A stretch of DNA of 64,000 nucleotides from the NCBI GenBank assembly GCA_037501455.1, contig CM074856.1, positions 96,276,001 through 96,340,000 of the forward strand, written 5' to 3'. Below are positions 22,864 to 32,947 of this stretch, one piece after another; position 1 is the first letter of the stretch; every line of letters begins with the position of its first letter. The notes under the pieces were generated by a model, which was given only the letters and a program-made list of their open reading frames with translations, was not told the DNA's origin and did no database searches. The stretch is from Lantana camara. Its lineage: Eukaryota > Streptophyta > Magnoliopsida > Lamiales > Verbenaceae. Both the position numbers and the translations under genes were made by a program.

Positions 22864-25438
22864 TGTAACACCCGGAACGCCAGGCACCACATCCCCCGCA
22901 TTATAGTCTCAATCCACATATGAAACGGGCAATTCATACATGAACCAAAACTATAGCGAACGGGAGACAAAAAAAAAACAACAGCTAGGCGGGTACCCTC
23001 AATCAATGCCAAAACAACCCAGAACAATAAAATAGCGGAAGCGGAACATTCAATACTTATAGGTACCATATTTACATATTTATTATTAGATACCAACATT
23101 TCATACAATACAATATCCCCTCTAACATTTACATATCAATCCATTAGCATTCCCCCAAAATGTGCCAAAACAAGCTACAAAATGTATCAAGTATTAATAA
23201 ATGAACAAAATATGAGATGGAGTGTGCTAGACCCAAATTAAAGACAGACTAGACTCTAATTCCCGCATAGCACGAATCTTGTAAAAACTAAAAAGTTGAT
23301 GTGTCAGTCCAACACGGACTGAGCGAGGGGTATAAATAAGTATATGCGCAATTACCATCCAATTTATAACCTCGGGTAAGATTTTATAAAGAAAACGAAA
23401 TAAGTTTAAAATAACAAGAGATTCCCGCCCGAGATTATAACAATTCAAATTTACAGTTAACAACAATTCAATCAACCAGTGGCCCGGCGAGTGAGGGCAA
23501 ATCTCCAACCTTTCTCCGACAGTGTACAATATTTCAATTTAATTAATGAATTAGGTGATCACACAACAGTTCTGTGCACAATTAGCAATTTCAATCAATA
23601 AATCCTTCTTCCTCCGGGTGATGGCGGGCTTGCAAGACCCAACCATCTAATCATGGTGTACGTCGGGAACATGACTCCCACGTACGGGATTTCTTCCTCC
23701 ACCAAACCTCCTGGTGGATTCGGAGGTGATCCCCCAATGGTGAGGATAGTGCAAGAGTTACCCGACAACCCTTGCTTTCCCGGTTGGCTCAGTACACTAC
23801 CCTCGGGCCCAACGTGAACAATAGTTACTCGCCAAAACAATCAATTCGTCAATCAATCAGTCAATCAATCCATTTCGTGAAATCATTTGAAAATCATAAG
23901 GTTAGAAAACTATAGATGTATAGATACGTTTTGGCCGAAACTCACATAAGGGTTATAAGGGTTCTATATATATATCTAGAATTTAAACCTCACTTGAGCA
24001 AACGACCAAAAGAAAGCAAGAGAACACCCTACGGAGCGGGCTCCTTGAAACCGGGACCGTGATCTGTGCAACAAGGACAAGTGTGAAATAAGACTCGACT
24101 CGAATGAACCAATTATGACGAACGGCAAAATGCAATAGTCATGATATGAATATGTAAAAGATAAGATTATGTTCAAGTGCACTATTAGGAAATGAAATCA
24201 TGTAATCAATCAAACCAAGTAACAATTAATACGGAACCATTATATAACTCATGCACGTACACTAGCATGCAGAACAATATATATGAAAACAGAGGGTGAC
24301 ACGGCCGTGTCACCAAAATACACTAAGCCGTGACACCCCCGTGTCACGGTACAGCGGACCAAATGCGTGAAAAGGGAGGTGACACGCCCGTGTCACCAAT
24401 ACAAGGCAAACCGTGACACCCCCCGTGTCACGGTACAGAAAAACCAAACCAACCAACATGCACCCCCGTGTCCCCCAACACCAAGCAAAGATGACACGCC
24501 CGTGTCATCTGTGCGTAACAGAAAAAACAGGGGAGAAAACAGGGTTTTCCATGCAAAACCAACCCCAAACCAAAATATACCAAACTCCAACCATAACAAA
24601 TGTTGAAACACCTCATATGCATCATACTTCAAATATTCATCAATTCAACCAAGAAATAAACATCCAAGCATCAAGAATTCCTCATGAAAACCCCAATAAT
24701 ATACATGTTTTCCAAGCTTCACATAACTTCATGTTTTATGCAAGAAATGAAGAACAAGGTCCTAAACATACTTCTAATCATGAATACACATGAAAGCATC
24801 AAGCTAACATCAAACCCTACTCATATAGTCACTCAAGAAATTCAATCAATTCTCATGATATACCTTGAAATGAAAGAAGAATAAGATGATGATGAAGAGA
24901 TGAAGATGTTGATGCTTCTAGCTTCAAAGTTCCTTAAAATAGCTTGGATTATGAGATGAATTCTTCTCCTTCTCTTGAGGTGTTTTGATCGGTTTCTTGT
25001 GTGTGTGTGTGTAGAGATTTTGTTGAAAAAGAAGAATGTAAGGTATGGAACAATATGTATATACAAGATATATTAATCCTCCACTAAATATGATGAATCA
25101 CCACAATTTGCAAACAAGTCCCTAGCTTATTTAAATGAATGCAATCAAGTAATATCCCTACCCAAAAGATCAATTAGCTCCAATCCAAGTTATGCAATTA
25201 AGTCCATAAATTTAATGAAATGCTCAATTAAAGTCACATAATACAATTAAACACATTATCACTTAATTCACGAATTTCATATTAAAAGTTAATTCATATA
25301 AATACATAGGAATGTATTATGCACGTAGGAATGTAATGAAATTATAATAAGCAAGTAAATATATAAAATTAAACCCACAACTCTCGAAGACCCGCACGTG
25401 GCGTGCTTACCCGAACTTCCAGAAATTGAGGCGTTACA
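22864..25438 (-). repeat. 5' LTR of the coding gypsy element (2,575 bp)
   Basis: This is the partner of 11512-14084. In the minus direction it precedes the primer site and so is the 5' LTR. It carries the same palindrome cluster, TATA-like box and donor (AAG|GTATAT at 24863). The acceptor GCAG of the partner has become ACAA here (near 23280), leaving TTTTTAG (ending 23288) as the nearest acceptor. Confidence 0.92.
24295..24509. repeat. Palindrome cluster, second LTR copy
   Basis: This is the same cluster as at 12942-13155. Its first member, GGTGACACGGCCGTGTCACC (24295-24314), is a perfect 20-base palindrome; the other LTR has one change in the centre. Confidence 0.8.
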
Positions 25439-26139
25439 AAAGAATGACTCATTCACCTTATGCATCAGCAATAGGTAGCATAATGTATGCAATGTTATGT
25501 ACTCGACCGGATGTGGCTTATGCACTTAATGTAACAAGTCGTTTCCAATCTGACGCTGGAGATGGTCACTGGGCTGCCGTGAAGAATATTCTTAAGTACT
25601 TAAAAAGTACTAAAGATTTATTCTTAGTTTACGGAGGTCAGAAAGATCTTACTGTCGAAGGATACTGCGATGCAAGCTTTGTATCTGACTTAGATGATTT
25701 TAAGTCAATGTCAGGATACATTTTCTGCCTAAACGGCGGAGCAGTGAGTTGGAAGAGTTCCTAGTAAACGACCAATGCTGATTCGACCACTGAGGCCGAA
25801 TACTTAGCTGCAAATGATGCAGCTAAGGAAGGTGTTTAGATTAGAAACTTCATTCAAGAGTTGAATGTTGATCCTAGAATGAAAGACCCCATTACTGTGT
25901 TTTGTGACAACACTGGGGCTGTTGCACAAGCAAGAGAACCAAGATCTCACCAACGGATCAAGCACATTATGAGGAAGTATCACCTAATCCGTGATATTAT
26001 CAAAAGAGGAGATGTGCAAATTGAGAGGGTCACATCAACAGAGAACGTGGCAGATCCACTTACTAAACCCCTTAGTTGAGAAGCTTTCGAAGGTCATCTT
26101 CAGAAGTTGGGACTTAGAGTAGCTTTAGAATGGCTTTGA
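25439..26139 (+). pseudogene. Copia RNase H, copy A (second half of pol, broken)
   Basis: This is the continuation of copy A pol after the gypsy insertion. It begins in the conserved MTHSPYASAIGSIMYAM region at the end of the reverse transcriptase domain and goes on with the copia RNase H: GYCDASFVSDLDDFKS, TTEAEYLAANDAAKEG, FCDNTGAVAQAREP, RSHQRIKHI, NVADPLTKPL. It would degrade the RNA strand of the hybrid. Stops at 25762-25767 (TAG TAA, where copy B has AAG CAA), 25837-25839 (TAG for TGG) and 26077-26079 (TGA for CGA) disable it. The element ends at a polypurine tract (26141-26155) and LTR-b. Confidence 0.9.
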
Positions 26140-26140
26140 C

Positions 26141-26155
26141 GGGCAAGTGGGAGAT
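26141..26155 (+). other. Copia polypurine tract, copy A
   Basis: GGGCAAGTGGGAGAT abuts the TG of LTR-b and is the expected plus-strand primer. An identical run lies at 42135-42149 before LTR-c. Confidence 0.8.
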
Positions 26156-27823
26156 TGTTAGGAATAGTACCCTAGAAAGCCGATTGTATATCCGCTTTGT
26201 ACTTTTCCTTATTGTAATCACAGACAATCATTGAATAAAATAACGAATTGAGGCAACACTTCTTTATATGCTCTTGTTTGGTATGCGTTTACTTTAGCTG
26301 TGCGTGTATGACAACTCCCCTAATCCTGATGACTTTAGGACTCTACCATTTAGGTGAGATGGTTCATAAAACGAGCCTTATATCACATAAGTCATGATTA
26401 GTAAAATATTCCAAGCGGATGAGTCCTACAGATAGTGGGAGTGTCAACCTGACTCCTTTAAGGCTTGCTTGTGGGATCACGCCCTTAAGAAGGACCACCT
26501 TGTTTCATGGAGGTGCAAAGTGTATAGTTGATACGTGCATGATACATGAGGGTGCTTACTTCCATAAGTAAGTTCACTGAGGTGCCCCGTGTGAGAAGAT
26601 TCGTAAATGGGAAAGGAAGTTTCTATTTCAGGAAATTGAAACTTCCAGGTTAGGAAATATCTCACAAGTCATTGATGTGATTAATTGATCCTTAGACTTG
26701 AGGTTCCATGTCACTTTATGAGTTAACTCTGTAGTCTTAGGTATAAGCTTTAAAGGGTGTCGCCTTAGACAACTGATTCAAGGCTTATGCTGGGGCTGCA
26801 CAAGTGACTCATGAAAGTGAATGAGAATCAAGAAAGGACCTACACTTGCATTTGCAAGGTGATCTCTTATTGTGTAAGTCCTTCACATACCATATGGAGT
26901 CCTTAGCCAAGGCAGTAGATCAAGACATCAAGAAAAGGGTTTCTTGGATTGAGATCAAATGGATATGATATGCACTTAGCTTTAAGACCAGATTATTAGG
27001 GTTCTGACTATTCCCTTACCCTAGATCTTGGTTGAGAGATAGTAAGTAGGAGGATTGTATCTCACATGAATCAATAACTAAAACGTTCTGTCGAATCGAG
27101 ACATTCCAATTCAGCTAGGGGTTAAACACCAGTTGCTAGACTATGGTCGTTTAATCTGTGGACTGATTAATTAATTAGTGAATTAATTAATTAGGGTCGC
27201 TGATAATTGAATTGAGAACCTAGAGGGTCACACACAACAACTTGGTTACATGAGTTGGGGCTTTGAAATGATTAAACGAGTTAATCGAGCCAAGAGTGTT
27301 CCACATGTGTAAAGCACATGTGTGGGTCACGTGCGTGACACGTGTCCTATATGGACACGTGTGCACCGTGCGTGTGTATGCTATTTGTGCATTAAATAAT
27401 TAATGAGTTAATTATTTAATAGACTTTAGTTTAATTTTTGAATTAAAATGAAAGTATTATTTTGGAGAAATTAATCTATTTAATTAATTATGAATTAATT
27501 AATTAGATAAATAAGTTATTTATTTATTAATAAATAAAGTATAATATTATCCAAAAGGAGTTGGGATATTTTAGCTCACTTAAAAGTTGATTTGAATTAG
27601 AATTCAAAAGTCAAGGTTTGGAATTACTTGATGATCAAGTAATAAGAGAGAGAGAGGGACCAAATCCTTAGTCCATAAGGACTAGGTTCGGCCGCCCCTC
27701 TTTTGGCTATATATAGGGGAGCTCGAGCTCCCCTTTGTGATTGATCGATTTCTTTTGGTTCATGTGTTGAACACCATCCTGTCTCCAAGATCAAATAAAC
27801 CCTAGGTTAAGCCTAAACACTAA

Positions 27824-28837
27824 GGCTATCTTTACATTCAAAGTCAGTAATCCTGCACCAATAGATTAATTTTTGAAAACTTTGTGGCTATTTTAACTAT
27901 TGACTCCTTTACTTTGTTAGTTTGCCTTTTAACTAGGTAAAACCCAAAAAATGGTTCTCTTTACCTTGCATGTTATTAATCTATTGATTAAAGTGTATAA
28001 TGACAAAAATACCCATACTTGGTGAACGTGCCCAACGGAGGAGTGCAAGTTAAAATGGAGATGGAGATTTTGCCCTCACTCAACTCCCATCCCAGATAGC
28101 TTCACCCATCATTTCATGAATTTTCCCTCAAGAAAAGGTAATCCAAAAGTTTGCACAAATCAAGAATCCCTTTTTTAGCAAAATCGAATCGATTCTCAGA
28201 TTCATTTCTGTTTATCAGAATCAAGAAAGCATATAAACGAGTTTCTGCAAATCGTGCGTTATAAATAACTCCCATCGGAGAAGGTGCAGGGAGCCCTCGT
28301 CTCCGTCGCATGTCCACCGCGTATGGGCCAATCAGCTTCCACCTCGAGGCCTAGATCCTCCAAAACCGCCACGGTAGCCCCACCGCCGGCGGTGGACCCT
28401 GAGCCGCCGGTAATACCTGCCGAAGTTTCATCGGATTTGGAGGATTTCGTTGCCGGAGAAGACTACACTTTGAATCAACCGGATGAATGCTTGGCCTCCA
28501 TTTTCTAGTCGCTTTTCGCCGGGGACAGGAAGCGCTCCTCCTTGGCGTGCCGCCGCTGGTTGAGAATCGAGGGGCAGAGCCGCCACCGCTCGTACGATTT
28601 TGGGGGACAATTGATGGAAATAGCATAAAAGGTGAAGGGTATTTTGGCACTTTCCCCTCATCCATCACCGCAAGTTAAAATAATAACGCAAAAAATCTAT
28701 GGCTAATTAAAGTCTCCTAAGCTAGGTGGGAACCGGGGCTCCGGGTTTAGGCTAGAAAAGCCAACTTCCAAAGTAAAGCTTTGGCACCCCTAGCTTATTT
28801 AGCCAATCCATTAGTTAACTCAAAAGTAAAGATAGCC
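27824..28837. mobile_element. Pack-type Harbinger-like MITE carrying an F-box fragment (1,014 bp)
   Basis: Terminal inverted repeats GGCTATCTTTAC and GTAAAGATAGCC are perfect over 12 bases. They are flanked by the 3-bp TSD TAA (27821-27823 and 28838-28840), the duplication type of PIF/Harbinger (Tourist) elements. The uninterrupted site is visible in LTR-a (near 5841) and LTR-c. There is no transposase. The middle third is GC-rich, unlike the ends, and encodes part of a cellular F-box gene, so this is a Pack-MITE. It depends on an autonomous element elsewhere. Confidence 0.9.
28323..28628 (+). pseudogene. Captured 5' part of an F-box gene (VFB/SKIP2-like)
   Basis: From the ATG at 28323 the frame reads MGQSASTSRPRSSK, a proline-rich stretch, then DYTLNQPDECLASIF, TAG (28506-28508), and in the same frame SLFAGDRKRSSLACRRW and LRIEGQSRHRS. 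This is the start and F-box helix region of the VFB/SKIP2 family, substrate adaptors of SCF ubiquitin ligases. Family members normally carry leucine-rich repeats afterwards; here the match ends after about 90 residues and runs into MITE DNA with TAA at 28626-28628. The TAG replaces a glutamine that the family usually has there. Upstream DNA (about 28080-28322) may be captured 5' UTR. The identity is from memory of the family, not a search. Confidence 0.8.
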
Positions 28838-29118
28838 TAACAAGAGAACTAGCATCCTTACTAGTTAGATTGTAGTCAAGTGGGTGGACTATCTCTAGAG
28901 AGCTTCAAGTTAGAAGTTTTTAAAGATTCGAGCTTTACCAAGGAGAGAGGATCAAGCCGCGAGAAGAGCGTTTTTGGGAGGCTTGAAACGCTTCAAGAAA
29001 GATTATTGAAAAGTAAGTCTCTTGACCTTACGAATTTGGATTCATGATTGCGAGTTTTCGATCATTTTGTTGGAAAATTTTAAAATTTCCGCTACTTTCT
29101 GATTCCGTTTTTCCAACA

Positions 29119-29239
29119 CAAGGCTACTCTAAAGAAAGGTATGTTTCTTATTGAAGTAAATCTTTCTATTAATTCTAGTTCTTGGGTACTTGATACCGGT
29201 TAAGGAGCTCATATATGTAATGATGTACAAATGCTAAAT
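29119..29239 (+). pseudogene. Copia protease fragment, copy B
   Basis: The sequence matches copy A at 9104-9222: KATLKKGMFLIEV, SSSWVLDTG, then TAA in place of the cysteine codon after DTG, then GAHICNDVQMLN. It begins abruptly at the end of LTR-b, so the leader and gag of copy B are missing. A non-autonomous gypsy element interrupts it (TSD TAAAT, 29235-29239 and 39143-39147), and it resumes at 39143. Confidence 0.88.
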
Positions 29240-32200
29240 TGTAACATCCCGTTCGTCCTATAAATAAGGTACGTCACTTTTAAACCTTCTTATGTGTGTA
29301 ATTATGTGATTTTGTGCTTTGCACGGCCCTATTTTGAACTCTTTAAGAGTTTAGGGGCTTGTTTGCAATTTTCTCTTTTTAGGTGTTTTTCGGTCACTTT
29401 TCGTTCGTTCGAGATTTTGACCTCTTTGACCCCTTTAACGCGTTTAAGGCAGCGAAACGAGTCCGTAGACTCTGAGTTTGCCCAATTCTGACGTCGTTAG
29501 CCCTTTCTACCGATCGTTTCTTCATGCGAGGTCCGGGTTAAATATCTATCTTCATCGTTTTTCGTGCCAAACTCCAGCTTCAGCAGCTCTCTCTCTTCTC
29601 CCGCTTCTCTCTCCTCTCTCACGACACACTCACACACACTCGAAGGTGTGTTTTCACACACACGTCCAAACTTGCCCGTTTCTCGACGGATTTCGACGAA
29701 CCACTAGTCCTTTTCGACGAGCTCGACGACGCGGTCACAACCGTACTAAGAACTCGACCAACCGACGAGCTGTGGTGGAGTTTTTGGCCGATTTCAGACG
29801 CAGCGGAGGAGGGGTGGCGGAGCCGCCACTTTGCCGCCCATTTGTGGCGGTTTCCGGCCACCCTCTGGCGACACGCGCCCCCAGGTCAGGTAAAGGGGCT
29901 TCCGGCGTGTCTTTCTGGACAAGCGGCGCCGCCATCGGGGCGGCGAGGAGGCCGCACGCGCCGCCTGAAGCTCGTGGTGGCGGCGGCGGTTACTGTAGCG
30001 GTGTGTTTCGCCGCTTTCCGGCGACTTTTTCCGACGGGGTTTGGTGGTTTCTGGACGTTTTCGACCTCCTGAATCCATTTCCGGCATCAGATTGGGACGA
30101 ATCGCGGCGTAGGTGGCGGTTCCGGCGAGTGGCGCACCGGCGGACGTTTGGCGGCGGATTTGGCCCTTTTCCGGTGGGCTTTTGGTGGTGGTTCCTTCAC
30201 GGAAGTTGCTCAGAATATCGAAACGTAGCGGATGGCGTTGGCCCCAACCCGAGAACCGGCCGGCGGCGGCGAACCGGTGGCGGACCGGTCTGGACCGGCG
30301 GTCTGATTTTCCGGCGACTTTTCCGACGGTTGGCTTGGGGGCTTTTGTAGGGCTCGTTACGGGCTTTCCAACGGTATGTCCGGATTTTATTTTCGTTTAG
30401 CGGTTTGCGTTTAATTTCAGTTTTCGTGTTAGGATTTAAGTTCGATTTTTCGTTAACGAAGTCCCGTGTGTTTGGAATTTTCTGAAATTGGTTGAAGGTT
30501 TTTGTCAAGCAGGCCGAGGCGTACGTTTCTGTCCTTCCGGGGAATTTTCCGACCACCGGAGGTGGTGGTCCGGCGGCGGCACGTGGCGGTCCGATTGGTT
30601 CCGGGGGCGGCATTTCGACTCCCTTTGGGCAGCAAGTTCCTCTCGTCGTGGTGAGTCCAACGCCACTTTCCGTTCGTCAATCGGATGTCCGGTTGATTTT
30701 ATATGAATTTTCGAAGTTATTGTATTTATTTTCGTTAATTGTTTTAATTGTAAATTCGGCTTTGTATGAACTGTGAAATGGAAACTGTGAATTGTATGAT
30801 ATATGAAAGCTTAAATTACTGATTTATTTGTGCTCCAATGTGTATGAAACTCGTATGAATTATAATTTGAAATATTTGGATAATTTGATTTGTAAATTGA
30901 ACCCCCGACTTGTTGATTTTGCTACTTGGTTGCTCTAGAGGGGGTGTTTGTGTAAATTTTGAGTAAAGTAGGAATTTGTTTAAATTGAATTAATAGACCT
31001 TAATAATGAAATCTTAAATGTAATGTATAAATTGAATATGTAACGTATGAATTTAATGAACTTAGTTTGATTAGAATTTGACTTATATGAAATATGAAAC
31101 AAGCTATTATGATTTATTTGATTTGTGAGCTACGTGAATTGTATGAAATGCGATATGAATTGTCTGAACTTTGTTAATTGAATTTGTTAGGTATTAAAGG
31201 AATTGATATGAAATAATATGAAGTGTTTTGTCTTTAATTTCGTTATTTGCATTAATTATGCACATGAACATGCCTTAATGTTTTGTTTTGCATATAATTT
31301 ATGTGAACTCTGCTTATGTGATTTCATTTCTTAAGTGCTTGAGCATGTGCCGTGCGTCTTTGTATAGTTGTCTGAGTCTGAGTCTGAGTTCTGTGCTGTA
31401 TTTGGTGTGTTCAGTTGGTACAGGTGCACCCGGGGTGGTGACAAGTGAGTCGTGCAGGTTCCGGGGTGGACCTTCTGCTTTGTGTTCGGCTATGTTTGGT
31501 GCCAGGTGAGGTTAGGATATAGTTATACCCTATTGAAACGTGCTCGTTTTCGAATGCATGCGGTTTATAAGCCTTATGTATATGTAGATATGTGCGAAGT
31601 ACGTATTTTGCTGGTTTTGTCATATGATTTGATTGGAAAAGTACGAAACGCTATGTATGAGCCTATGTATACTTTGTCTCAGTTCTATTTTGATTTCGAG
31701 ATCAGTCTGCGTGATATGTACGTGTGATATGATAAGCACGATATGCATGAGATATGTCTGTCTGTCTGTGTGTGGCAAGATAAGTTTCCGACATATGTCT
31801 GTTTATATGTGATGGGCCCTGGAGATTGTGGGTAAGGGAGACCCGGGACGACCATTGGGGTCGCCGGTTACGACCCCTGTGCACTTCTCCACCAACGGGA
31901 GACTTAGTTCTCCTATGCCGACGGAGCGCATTTTGGCTGGCCGTCGAAGGAACCGGGCGGGATCCTCCGGTTCACATGTTTCGTTCTGTGGTGGGTTGAG
32001 AGGGGCACCTCTCTTCCCCAATGGTGTGCAGGTGGGATTGATTTATGAGTTTTGCTTCGATTTGAGTAAGTGTGTTCTGTCTGTCCGTCTGTTATAAGTT
32101 CGTGAAACGGGGGTAGATTCGTAAATTAAGATAAAAATTGATATACTTTTAAGCTAATAAGATATGTTCCGATATGTGTGTTAAGTCTGCATGAATCTGA

Positions 32201-32947
32201 ACTTATGTTTAAGAACGTTTGAGTTAAGATTTGTTTGTTTGGTTTTAAACCCCTATAAGTATACTATTACGGGAAACCATTTTGGCGTGCAAAAACTAAC
32301 CCCGGGTTCACGAATGTCGCTTCTTCTATGTGCGGTGCTCTATATATATGTATAGTGTGCGTGTGTTAGCCCCTCGCTCAGTCCTTGGACTGACCCCTCC
32401 CCTTTTATGTTTTAGTTCGCAGGCTTTGCTTTGGAGGTCGTTGGAGTTCGTGCTAGGCGGCTGTGTGTCGGGTCTGTCGAGTCTGTGTCCGTCTGCTTAT
32501 GTTTATTAAGTTCTGCCTCTCGTTTATGATTTGTAAATGATATTTAAGATATGTTTGTGCAGGGTTGTATTTATAATTTGAAATTATGGAATTCGGGACA
32601 GGTTAGGACAGGTGTTCGGATTAGTTGAACCCGTTGTGAATATATGATTGCTCGGGACAGGTTAGGACAGGTTGCTGCACTAGTTGAACCCGTGTATTTG
32701 ATTCTGATGTATGTACTGCGTTGTATGCTTGATGTGTAAAAGTTTTTGTAAGTTGGCATTTCGTGCTACTTCCGCTGTCATGTTTTACATATTTTCTTTT
32801 GTACAGGGTTAGATACCGCCTAGCTAGTGCGTGTGTTTTTGTTTGTCACCCGTTCGCTGTGACTTGGTGCGTGTGCGGACCTTCCATTTCGTATACGTGT
32901 CGGGCCATAGTGCGGGGGTGTGATGCCCCACCGCTTGGGGTGTTACA
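29240..32947 (+). repeat. 5' LTR of the LARD-like element
   Basis: It starts TGTAACATCCCG and ends TTGGGGTGTTACA. It has a CT-rich run (29585-29620), a GC-rich CCGGCG block (about 29690-30640), and an AT-rich remainder. A 290-residue open frame (29478-30350) spans the GC block, but the partner LTR breaks it, so it is not taken as a gene. Confidence 0.93.
30651..32422 (+). other. Intron-like segment in 5' LTR, with hairpin
   Basis: Donor GTG|GTGAGT at 30651 closes the GC-rich block; 1.77 kb of AT-rich DNA follows, then TATA-like run (32341-32354), hairpin TCAGTCC..GGACTGA (32378-32393) flanked by CCCCTC words, and acceptors TTTTAG (ending 32415) and TTCGCAG|G (ending 32422). The upstream TATA-like TTAAATATC (29538) is weak. 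Identical in the partner LTR. Confidence 0.42.

Larger units (their letters stand above)
11512..25438 (-). mobile_element. Ty3/gypsy chromovirus (Tekay-like), coding but decayed
   Basis: This element is bounded by TSD AAAGA (11507-11511 and 25439-25443) and by TGTAACACCC ... GCGTTACA ends. It lies inside the pol of copia copy A; copy B shows the uninterrupted sequence at 41430-41450. It reads on the minus strand: 5' LTR 25438-22864, primer site 22855-22844, gag from 22639, pol down to 14118, polypurine tract 14101-14085, 3' LTR 14084-11512. It includes a nested solo LTR (18484-22499). The domain order PR-RT-RNaseH-INT-chromodomain identifies a chromovirus. At least two frameshifts and three in-frame stops break gag-pol. 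Confidence 0.93.
26156..29118 (+). repeat. Copia LTR-b (3' LTR of copy A), split by a MITE
   Basis: It starts TGTTAGGAATAG and ends TTTTTCCAACA. The net length is 1,946 bp after removing the MITE and its TSD copy. The promoter palindromes lie at about 27625-27733 (perfect GGGGAGCTCGAGCTCCCC at 27716-27733) and a donor-like GTAAGT at 29013. It is followed at once by copy B protease sequence, whose first five bases CAAGG may be the surviving right TSD of copy A. Confidence 0.9.

Noticed and set aside
29478..30350. A 290-residue open frame in the LTR at 29240-32947
   Set aside because: It lies in the GC-rich LTR block where stops are rare by composition, has no recognisable domain, and the nearly identical partner LTR breaks it after about 70 residues.
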